Below are positions 34,891 through 44,279 of a stretch of 64,000 nt of DNA, piece by piece. The DNA lies in contig OY725489.1 of the NCBI GenBank assembly GCA_963281255.1, forward strand, positions 7,130,523 to 7,194,522, read 5' to 3'. Source of the stretch: Aphrocallistes beatrix (lineage: Eukaryota; Porifera; Hexactinellida; Sceptrulophora; Aphrocallistidae). The notes below the pieces were generated by a model, which searched no databases, had not been told where the DNA came from, and worked only from the letters and a program-made list of their open reading frames with translations. Each line of letters begins with the position of its first letter. Position 1 is the first letter of the stretch. Position numbers and translations under genes: made by a program.

Positions 34891-35801
34891 TCATCACTGG
34901 AATTTTCGTTCCTTGAAATAACCCTTTCGCACTTACTTATTTCTCAAACAAAAGCATTCATTTTCGCACTTTTTTCAAATATACTCTAATCCAAAAGATC
35001 AACTCCCGTCCTTACTCGTTAGTATCCGTTTATTTTAGCCTATGATTAATGAGGGTAAAATTCCCATGAAACACGAAAATTACGACGAAAAATTACGTTA
35101 TACATTATGCTGTAACTAATGTTCAGAGGACGAAATATCCGAATGACGAAGTGTCCAGTGACGAAATGTCTGAGTGACGAAGTGTGCCTTCACCGTTAAT
35201 GTTATATGTCAAAAACACTCAAAAATAAGGTAGATTAGAATGTCAGATACTTCTAACCAATCAGAGAGGTCGCATAGCCATAAAAAGGTTTCTTTTAGTA
35301 TCTCTCTATAACAAATATCTTACAAAGCAGGCCAAAAATATTTATACGGGATTCTTGCGGGCTGCAGTTGCAAATTTATCTGCAATTTTCTCTGCGCTAT
35401 ATTATTCGAGTATCATTAGTAAGCCATACATTGTAATGAATAGACAAATACATAGTTATACACCGGAAAAGCTCCGACCAGAATTATATTGCAAAATTAA
35501 TATTAAGTAATAGTTCACTAGATATAAGATTTCATTTTACTAAATAGGAAATCTCTATCGAAATATGAAGTATTATTCTTAATTAGTATATATGTTAATA
35601 TATCCAAGAACAAATTTGTAGATCGATACATTTATAACAAATTTGTGCCGAGTGGAACCAATTTATAACAGAGACAAAGATCGCGTAACAGAACTGTGGT
35701 GTTGTTTCAGAATTGTTTGAATCCATGATTTTCAATTCACTTTTGATATATGAATGTTTATTTTACTCTTTGAATTTTTGTAATTCATGTTTTATTTATT
35801 A
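34891..35801. other. intergenic, no gene seen
   Basis: A short relic of the 16-17 bp minisatellite (GACGAAGTGTCCAGTGACG) at about 35125-35190 is the only recognisable item. Confidence 0.4.
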
Positions 35802-36700
35802 CAAGCACGCTTCGCTTGCTTGCGCTGCGCGGCTTGCGGACACTGCGTGTCCGCAGAGTCACCCTGTGGGTGCCTGAAGTTACTCAATCTAACATATTAT
35901 GGGATTTTTTTCCTTTATATAAATATTTTAAACAAAGATCAACGAATAATTTCTCATATGGATTCGAAATCTATAGCACTAAAAACCCCATGTCAACCGT
36001 TGGAAGCTAATCTCTGGCCCAATTTTGTAATTGTTTACTTTATGTATCTATTGTAAACAAAAGTAAACAAATAATTTATCATATCGATCTGAAAATATGA
36101 TATTCGAAATCTACACCCCTGAAAACCTCATGTCAACCGTTGAAAGCAAGTTTCTAGCATATTTTTGAGATTTGTTTACTTTATGTATCTATTGTAAACA
36201 AAAGTAAACAAATAATTTATCATATATTTCTGAAAATATGATATTCGAAATCTACACCCCTAAAAACCCCATGTCACCCGTTGGAAGCTAGTCTCTAGCA
36301 TTATTTTCAAAATTCATCAAATGGAGTGAAAATATATATATAAAGGTGTGAAAATATGCAGATAATATTTTTTATTGCCAAATACTATAATACATTTAAG
36401 ATATCAAACATAAGTTGTGGCTTTGAAATATTAACAACAATGACGATCTATTGTAGTGTCGTACAATGGTTTCTATTGTGATAGTGTAGTCATATATTTT
36501 GTATAGAAAAGTGTGAAAAATTGTTTTCCATTTTTTTTGCAGAGGTGTGAAAAATTCGCTTATATCTTAGAAATTAATCGTAGATTCATCATTTGACACC
36601 TACATGCCAATTTTCACATCTCTACGACTTGCCAATTCTTCAATCAATTCGGACAAACAAACAAACAAACAAACAAATCCTAGCATTTTAATATATAAGA
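35802..36700 (-). mobile_element. Helitron-like element, type A
   Basis: On the minus strand it runs from TCTTATATATTAAAATGCTA to AGCGTGCTTG, flanked A and T with no duplication. It contains three 140-bp internal units and the hairpin GCGGACACGCAGTGTCCGC. Confidence 0.8.
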
Positions 36701-36719
36701 TTTTTCTTTTTATAATCAC

Positions 36720-37345
36720 ATTCCTTATCTACAGATGCGTTGTTATGAACAGGATAGAACAGATAGAGTGCTATCAAAGCGTTGAAGTCTGCTCGGTTTC
36801 TCTCATCTCAGAACTGAACCATTGCTGGTCTTTACGTAGTGTCTGAGCTCTCAGTTCCCTCCTGCCTACTCTGTGTCTTCCTGGCTACCGCCATCACTGA
36901 CGTCATTCCTCTTCTGCGTCTGTGTCAGTCCACTGAGAACTCTGCTCAAGATCAGGAGACACATCCTCATGACAGAGATACGTAACTGTCTCCTAGAGTT
37001 GCATGCGGACCGAAATTTGTAACCGTGGCAAGTCCCTTTGGGCGTATAACAAAAAAATGTCAGGTGCTTGAAATTTTGGAATACTACCCAATTTACTCTA
37101 TATTCTAATGCTATTTATCGATTTAAGCTTAAGAAAATTTTGGGTTCGAGGTTAGGAGCATATCTCTGGAGAGCTGTATAATTATTACTCTAATGCCTTA
37201 AATACTTGAGTAGTAGCGCTTCTCGAGTACCACTCCATCCAAAGGGTCTTTTTTATTGCCGCTCCTAGTATTGGATATGCCTTATGTCATGATCGGCTTA
37301 ACATATGTCTGTTTGTCTACTCGCTCCGGGAAGTTCTATTGGACA
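36720..37345. repeat. inverted segmental duplicate, copy 2
   Basis: Reverse-oriented partner of 27625-28435. It begins immediately beyond a Helitron-like element, and the other copy ends close to the P-like element. The central part (36850-37000) is about 50% GC and differs from the partner. Confidence 0.5.
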
Positions 37346-37474
37346 AAGTATACTAAAAACTATATATTCTCAATAAGATGGAGAATGAAACTTGGATTCA
37401 ACTTATGCTGTTTAATCCAGAAGGACTAAGCTATTACTTCTATGCCATCTATGAAGCTGTGTTTGTCGTTATGC

Positions 37475-37735
37475 CTATTTTTGGAATTTGTTTACTTTAT
37501 GTATCTATTGTAAACAAAATCTACACCCCTAAAAACCCCATGTCAACCGTTGAAAGCTAGTCTCTAGCCTAGTTTCTAGCTCATTTTTGAGAATTATTTA
37601 CTTTATGTATCTAATATAAACAAAGTAAACAAATTAACTATCAAACTTATTCAAAAATATGTTTTTTGAAATCTACAACCATCAAAACCCAAGTCTACAA
37701 TTGAAAATAAGTTTCTAGAATATTTTTGAGATTCG
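37475..37735 (-). mobile_element. Helitron-like type A internal repeats (fragment)
   Basis: Nearly two 140-bp internal units (TTTACTTTATGTATC, CCATGTCAACCGTTG, then TTGAAAATAAGTTTCTAG) without 5' or 3' ends. The fragment abuts and is partly read by the NHL copy 2 frame. Confidence 0.6.
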
Positions 37736-38626
37736 AACGAAGAATGACAGAAAATACACTTTTAGAGAAAATATTTGAAGACTGTAGTTACGATTGTTAG
37801 ATACAGTAACTAAGCTTAGATTCGATGCCAGAGCTAATCCTTTAGGGAAATAAAACATTCCAACTTGGTGTCCATATTCCCCTAACGTGTCGAGAAGAGA
37901 TCCTTCATTTGAGAACATTTTGATCTGGTGTTCCTGGAAATCGCTGATAAATAAATTCTCTTTGACGTCAAGACAGAAGAAAAGGGGACAAGATACCTGC
38001 ATTCCTTCACCACAAGTGATCAGAGAGCGAATCTTATGTCCGGTGTGAGTAAATACATGAACGCAAGGAGAATCATCCGGAGTAATGACATACATTTCTT
38101 CTGTCGTTAATTTTACGTCATAAGGTCTGTGGATGGATGGATGTGTAACCTTTCGAATTGGGTTTAGGGAGTAATCTAAGATTTGGATTCGGTTGTTGTA
38201 CACATCTGCTACATACACATCTCCATTAGGAGAGATGGCGAGTTGGCGGGGTGCATCAAACTGTCCGATACCAGACCCTCTGCTCCCAATCCTAGCCACC
38301 AGATACAAGTCACTCTCTATCTTCAAGTGAAGCACAGCGTGTGCATTCCAGTCGGTTACATACAGGTTGTTTCCGTGTATGGCGATACCCCATAATGATT
38401 TCATTGTCCCGTGAGTGTAACTGTTTAGGTACTCACCCGACTCCGAAAATATTGAAACTCTCGCGAAATTCCAAGGAGGGTAACATCCCTCAGCGATATA
38501 TATATGCTTAGTTGCTGGGTCTATAGCGACACCTTGAGGATATAAGAGTTCACCAGGAGCTCTACCTTTCCTGGAAACAGCTATTAAGTGGTCCACTGGC
38601 TCTGGGTCGGGAAATGCTAAAGCCAT
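37715..38626 (-). CDS. NHL-repeat beta-propeller protein (NHL copy 2)
   Basis: 303 codons from ATG at 38626, directly after an in-frame TAG, which fixes this Met as the family start. Six NHL blades as in copy 1 (KHIYIAE, NNLYVTD, GDVYVAD, EEMYVIT, ENLFISD, SLVTVSN). The normal stop after LQIFS has been lost, and the frame runs 13-15 residues further (VYFLSFFVRIS) into Helitron-derived sequence. Blade-top residues differ from the other copies (WNA after VTD, VYN after VAD, FQEHQ after ISD). TATA lies 65 bp before ATG. Probably functional, with a slightly hydrophobic new tail. Confidence 0.88.
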   Translation of the reverse strand: MALAFPDPEPVDHLIAVSRKGRAPGELLYPQGVAIDPATKHIYIAEGCYPPWNFARVSIFSESGEYLNSYTHGTMKSLWGIAIHGNNLYVTDWNAHAVLHLKIESDLYLVARIGSRGSGIGQFDAPRQLAISPNGDVYVADVYNNRIQILDYSLNPIRKVTHPSIHRPYDVKLTTEEMYVITPDDSPCVHVFTHTGHKIRSLITCGEGMQVSCPLFFCLDVKENLFISDFQEHQIKMFSNEGSLLDTLGEYGHQVGMFYFPKGLALASNLSLVTVSNNRNYSLQIFSLKVYFLSFFVRISKIF

Positions 38627-38690
38627 TCTACTTAACTTTGAAGATTACCAATAAGATAGTATTGTGAATTAACATGAGTCTCGTAAGGCT

Positions 38691-38700
38691 ATTTATATTG
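38691..38700 (-). promoter_or_regulatory. TATA box of NHL copy 2
   Basis: AATATAAATA on the minus strand, preceded by the conserved GTGCACTGTCC block. Confidence 0.6.
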
Positions 38701-39150
38701 GGACAGTGCACCAGTAACTCAGAGATCAGGTTACGGATGGTATTAATTGACAATTATATTTTATTTTAATATTACTTGGGGTATTCAACAGTTCACCTTC
38801 CAGATTTGTATCTCATAGGAAGTGAAAAAGAATATTTTCGGTTTGATCTTTGTATTTGTCAGGGATTAGTTTCCAATTTGTTGTGTATAATTTGACTGTT
38901 AATAGACAACTATTGTGGTTCCAACGATCTTTGTACATCAGTTTGAGTAATATCGAAAATTTGAATATTGCATAATAAATGACTTAAAACCAATTCGAAA
39001 AGTGAAGTTTTTTAAAAATTATAGAATGAGATCATTGAAAGGTTAAATAATTAATCTGAGAAGTGAATGGGAGGTGTTCAATACAGTTTTTCGTGATGAA
39101 AAGATATCCTGCGACTTGTAATCAATTTGGGGAATTTTGACAATTTAAAA
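38701..39150. other. upstream region of NHL copy 2
   Basis: The sequence is partly shared with the upstream region of copy 7 (54650-54850: GATTTGTATCTCATAGGA, TCCAATTTGT, ATTGTGGTTCCAAC), so the duplicated unit extends several hundred bp upstream. No gene. Confidence 0.4.
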
Positions 39151-39159
39151 ATGGGATAA

Positions 39160-39480
39160 AAGTGGCAAAAGAGTTCGGAAAGTCATAGAGATACGAAAAT
39201 TGGCATGTAGGTGTCAAATGATGAATCTAGGATTAGGTTCGAAGATCTAAGCGAAATGTTCACACCTCGCCGAGATAGGTGACAAAATGTGCTGACCAAT
39301 CAAATTCGATTATTTTATAATGCAAATACATTGGAATAAAATAGTAGTGACTAATGTATACAATCAAAAGGACTATTTGTGTTTGAAATTCATTGGTTTA
39401 TGTGAGAATCAATCAATTATCAGCCTTTTATAATGCCATTCACACGATTTTATTTCATATAAATGATTGAATACTGCTAT
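39160..39480 (+). mobile_element. Helitron-like internal fragment
   Basis: Matches 42050-42345 (GAAGATCTAAGCGAAATGTT, CACACCTCGCCGAGATAGGT, then a CACACGA block). No termini are attached. Confidence 0.5.
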
Positions 39481-39759
39481 TTGGAGTCTATAATTTGATT
39501 GTTAACAACAATTAAAGTGTGTTATATGCTACGATCAATCAATTCGATCATAAAATAACTTTTAACGACATGGACTGGAATTGATTATTTAAGTATAGCA
39601 ATGTGAACTTTGTGTATTTAAATTGAGCTTACATCCAGGATTAGTTGACTTAATACGAAGTAAATAATATTTATCACGAAACAAAATTTCTGCTACAGTT
39701 CTGAATTAATTAATGTAACCGTAGACAAATGACAATCCAGCGTACTTAGTATAAAACAG

Positions 39760-39864
39760 GAAAGCGACGTATTGTTCCTCTAATATCCCCAAGCGCCCAC
39801 TAGGTAAATCTGCGAACACGCAGTGTCTGCAAGCCGCGCAGCGCAAGTACGCAAAGCACACTTG
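39760..39864 (+). mobile_element. Helitron-like solo 3' end
   Basis: Diverged hairpin GCGAACACGCAGTGTCTGC and terminal GCACACTTG before T. It is followed by P-like MITE sequence (39880-40015). Confidence 0.5.
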
Positions 39865-39879
39865 TATTTATATAAGCTA

Positions 39880-40130
39880 GCAATACATTCCTAAGCTCTA
39901 TAGTACTTTGTTAATGATTTAAAGCAGTTCATGTAGTAGTTCAACCATCTTCTACCGTATCCCTAGTCTCAAATCCGCAAATTATTGTGATGACTTATAT
40001 ACAGTAGGCTATGGTCATATATTCAGTATCTGTTAGTATTCGAATGCATTGTTTTCATAGAAAAATCCAAATTAGTACTATTTGTATTGGAAAGAATCGA
40101 ATATTCAAATACCTTTGTCAGGTTGGTATA
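39880..40130. mobile_element. MITE fragments (P-like, then Tc1-like right end)
   Basis: 39880-40015 matches the P-like remnant at 26120-26290 (CTTCTACCGTATCCCTAGTC). 40030-40130 matches the right end of the 47071-48682 MITE (TTAGTACTATTTGTATTGG, CTTTGTCAGGTTGGTA). Confidence 0.45.
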
Positions 40131-40190
40131 CATACATCCCATGACCAACTCCTCAACAAACAGCTGATACAGTAGCACATGCTCCACTGA

Positions 40191-40198
40191 TGACGTCA
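40191..40198. promoter_or_regulatory. CRE palindrome 3' of NHL copy 3
   Basis: TGACGTCA in the context CACTGATGACGTCAGAG. The hairpin arm is slightly altered compared with the copy behind NHL 1. Confidence 0.3.
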
Positions 40199-40460
40199 GA
40201 GACTACTCATGAGTATCCTCAGGTCTGTAGACACGGTAACAGTGTAGGAGACTATTGGTTTGTGAGTGTTGAAGGATCAGGAATAGAGAAGATACTATCA
40301 ATGCTATACTCTGTCATTCGTGTTGATAGAAGTGTGATGTAGCTATGTGACCATATTTTGCATAGAAGTGAATGGTGATCAGGTAAAATTAAAAATATAT
40401 AGCTATCAGATTTCAATTAGAAACTGAATAGAAACAAACATAAAATGACAGAAAAAACAG

Positions 40461-41326
40461 TTATAAGGAATAAAATATTTGAAGTCTATATTTAGAGTTC
40501 CAGGATATAGCAGCTAATTTTAGATTTGATGCCATTGCTAATCCTTGAGTGTAAATAAGCATTCCTGCTTGGGGTCCATTTCCGCCTATCGTGTGGAGAA
40601 GAGATCCATCATTTGAGAATATTTTGATCCGGTGATCCCAGCAATCGCTGATCAATAGATTATTTTTGGTGTCAAGACAGAAGAAGTAGGCTCGAGTTAC
40701 CTTCATTCCTCTACCGTGAGTGATTATAGAGCGTATCTTATGTCCGGTATGATTAAATACATGCACACACGGAAATTTATTCGGAGAAATGACATAAATC
40801 TCTTCTGTCGTTAATTTTAGGTCACAAGGTTTGTGCATGGATGGATCAGTAACCTCTCTTATCGGATGTAGAGAGCTGTCTAGGATTTGGATTCTGTTGT
40901 TGTTTGTATCAGCGATGTACACATCTCCATTAGTAGAGATGGACAGTTGGCTGGGTTCATCAAACTGTCTGAGACCAGAACCTCTGCTCTCTAGCCTAAC
41001 CACCAGACGGAAGTCAGCCTCTATCTTCAAGTGGAACACAGCGTGAACCACATCGTCCGTTACATACAGGTTGTTTCCATGAATGCCGATACCACATAAT
41101 GCTTTCATGTCCTCGTGAGTACAACTGTTAAGCCAAACTCTGAAAATACAGACAGTTTCGTGAAATAAGCAAAAATATATGGACCTATGTCAGTGACATA
41201 TATGTGATTAGTGGCTGGGTCTATAGCGACACCACGAGGATTGTAGAGCTCACCAGGAGCTTTGCCCTCCTTGGCAACAGCTGTTAATTGCTCCACGGGC
41301 TGTAGATCGGAAAATGCTATGGCCAT
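40461..41326 (-). pseudogene. NHL propeller gene copy 3, frameshifted
   Basis: Starts at the family ATG (41326, MAIAFSDLQPVEQ). The first blade contains a variant loop, TDIGPYIFAYFTKL. Near 41131 a 7-bp deletion compared with copies 1 and 4 shifts the frame; the remainder (from MKALCGIGI at 41108) is open to the normal end at 40461 with the five other blades intact. TATA is conserved 62 bp upstream. Either a recent pseudogene or a 215-codon truncated product from the internal ATG; I favour a pseudogene. Confidence 0.8.
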
Positions 41327-41387
41327 TCTACCTAACTGGAAGATTGCTAATAGGATAGTAATATGAATGAACAGGAGTTTCGTAAAG

Positions 41388-41397
41388 CTATTTATAG
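41388..41397 (-). promoter_or_regulatory. TATA box of NHL copy 3
   Basis: CTATAAATAG on the minus strand, 62 bp before the family ATG. Confidence 0.55.
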
Positions 41398-41604
41398 TGG
41401 GATAGTGCACCAGTAATTACAAGGATTAGGTTACAAATAGTAAATTTTCAATTCTATTCCTTTGCAATATTGGAATTGTGAATCAGTAAAGCGACGCAAT
41501 CTGTGTCTGATGATTTTAAAAAAATCAGCATTAGTTAACTTTAGTTTCAGAGAATAGCGCGAACTTTCGATGGAGACATTATACGTAATTTATTAAGGTA
41601 TTAA

Positions 41605-41702
41605 CCGTATAATGCCCAGAGGGGGACACAGTTTCCCCGATTTCGCGGATGTCTCCCAGCCATTTTCTATGGCAGTGAAGCCATAATATAAACATTATAT
41701 GG
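41605..41702. mobile_element. 98-bp piggyBac-like MITE
   Basis: Inverted ends CCGTATAATG and CATTATATGG (one mismatch), flanked on both sides by TTAA, the piggyBac target duplication. The interior contains a small hairpin (CCATTTTCTATGG). Confidence 0.6.
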
Positions 41703-41952
41703 TTAAGTACTTAATTTACGCGTAAGCGAGTAAAATTGAATAAATTAATGAGGAAAGTAAAATGAAGAAATTATTTCATAAATATTGAATGATGAAATTA
41801 AATACTTGACAATTGAAAAATAATGAATTGACTAATTTTTTAATATTGAAATGGCGATAAATAGACCTTTTGTGAAGCTCCATAAAGGAACTCGGACACA
41901 AAATGTAATATTTTCTTGTTTATGGATATTGAAGTAGGTATAATGCATATTA

Positions 41953-43952
41953 TCTTATATATTTAAACGCAATGTTCTTTGTATTTTCTTTTTCTCTTTC
42001 TTTTGTTTTTCATTGTATTTTGTTCGTCCAGAATTGATTGAGGAACTGGGAGGTGCTAGAAATTGGTACACAGGTCAATAATAATGAGTCTACGATTAAA
42101 CTCGAAGATCTAAGCGAAATCTTCACACCTCGCCGAGATAGGTGACAAATTGTGCTGCCCAATGAAATTCGTTTCTTTTAAAATGCAAATACATTGGGAT
42201 CAAACAGTAGTAAGTTATACCTACAATCAGAAGGACTATTTATGCTTGAATTTCATTGGTCCATGTGAGAACCAATCAATCACCAGACTTTTGTAATGCG
42301 AATCACACGATACAATTTCGTATTGAAATATTTTCAGGTTTATATGATAAATTATTTGTTTATACTAGATACATAAAGTAAACAAATCTCAAAAATTTGC
42401 TAGAAACATGCTTTCAACGGTTGACATTGGGTTTTCAGGTTTGGAGATTTCGAATATCATATTTTCGAATAAATCTTATATATTTAAATGCTAGGATTTT
42501 TTGGTTTGTTTGTTTGTCCGAATTGATTGAAGAATTGGCAAGTCGTAGAAATACGAGAATTGGCATGTAGGTGTCAAATGATAAATCTACGATTAAGTTC
42601 TAAGATCTAAGCGAAATTTCCACACCTCTGCAAAAAAATGGAAAACAATTTTTCACACCTTTTCTATACAAAATATATGACTACACTATCACAATAGAAA
42701 TCATTGTACAAATACGACACTACAATAAATAGATCGTCATTGTTATTAATACTTCAAAGCCACAACTTATGTTTGATATCTTAAATGTATTATAGTGTAT
42801 GGCAATAAAAAAGATTATCTGCATATTTTCAAACCTTTATATACGTATTTTACACCATTTGATGAATTTTGAAAATAATGCTAGAGACTAGCTTCCAACG
42901 GGTGACATGGGGTTTTCAGGGGTGGAGATTTCGAATATCATATTTTCAGATCTATATGATAAATTATTTGTTTACTTTTGTTTGCAATAGATACATAAAG
43001 TAAACAAATTACAAAATAGGCTAGAGACTAGCTTCCAACGGTTGACATGGGGTTTTCAGGGGTGTAGATTTCGAATATCATATTTTCAGATCGATATGAT
43101 AAATTATTTGTTTACTTTTGTTTGCAATAGATACATAAAGTAAACAAATTACAAAAATAGGCTAGAGAGTAGCTTTCAACGGTTGACATGGGGTTTTCAG
43201 GGGTGTAGATTTCGAATATCATATTTTCGAGTAAATTTGACGATCAATTTGTTCACTTTTGTTAAAATAGATACATAAAGTAAACAAATCTCAAAAATAT
43301 GGTAGAAACTTGCTTTCAACGGTTGACATGGGGTTTTCAGAGGTGTTGATTCCGAATATCACATTTTCGAGTAAAATTGATGATCAATTTGTTTACCTTT
43401 GTTTACAATAGATACATAAAGTAAACAAATTACAAAAATGGGTTAGAGACTAGCTCCCAACGGTTGACATGGGATTTTTAGTGCTCTAGATTTCGAATAT
43501 TATATTTTCGGATCCATATGAGAAATTATTCGTTGACCTTTGTTTACGATATTTATATAAAGGAAAAATTCCCAAAATATGTTAGATTGAGTAACTCCAG
43601 GCGCCCGCAGGGCGACTCTGCGGACACACAGTGTCCGCAAGCGGCGCAGCGCAAGCAAGCGAACCGTGCTTGTTTGATAAAAAATTTGTTTACTTTTGTT
43701 TACATTAGATACATAAAGTAAAAAGAATATAAAAAATAACCTAGAGGCTGGCTTCCAACGGTTAACATGGGGTTTTCAATGGTGTAGACTTAGAATATTA
43801 TATTTTCAGATCAATATGAGAAATTCTTCGTTAACTTTTGTTTACGATACTTATATATAGTAAAAAATCCCAAAATATGTTAGATTGAGAAACTCCAGTC
43901 TGCGGGCACACAGTATCAGCAAGTTGCATTGCGAAAGCAAGCGAAGGGCGTT
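41953..43952 (+). mobile_element. Helitron-like element (outer copy of a self-nested pair)
   Basis: Begins TCTTATATATTTAAACGC and ends AGGGCGTTTG before T. A second, younger type A copy (42474-43672) lies inside one of its internal units; the host sequence resumes exactly (...CGAATAAA / TTTGATAAA...) without duplication. Confidence 0.75.
42474..43672 (+). mobile_element. Helitron-like element, type A (inner copy)
   Basis: From TCTTATATATTTAAATGCT to AACCGTGCTTG, flanks A and T. It has five internal units of 140-141 bp, anchored at 42891, 43031, 43172, 43312 and 43453. It ends with the hairpin GCGGACACACAGTGTCCGC. Confidence 0.85.
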
Positions 43953-44279
43953 TGTTATTCAATAAAATCAAAGGTAACAATGATTCCCTCGAATCTGACT
44001 GGTAATTTACTATCTTTTGTGAAACGTATAAATTTCTTTCAGATTTTCCACCAACGTTCCAATGTCTACTATATAAGGAATATCTGTCTCAAATCTGAAG
44101 CAATTAAGCCCAAAGAATAAGGAGCGACCAGACAGACGTATGTACCGACGTTACACATCAATCATAATGTATCTCTTATAATAGGTGGAGTAGTAAGATT
44201 AAGTATCTCCTATAATAGGAGCTGCACTAATTATAAAGGTTTGCTAACATACGAGTAGATGAATAAAGGAAGATGTATA
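43953..44279. other. intergenic between two mobile elements
   Basis: Contains a short duplicated phrase (TCTCTTATAATAGG / TCTCCTATAATAGG). No gene seen. Confidence 0.4.
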
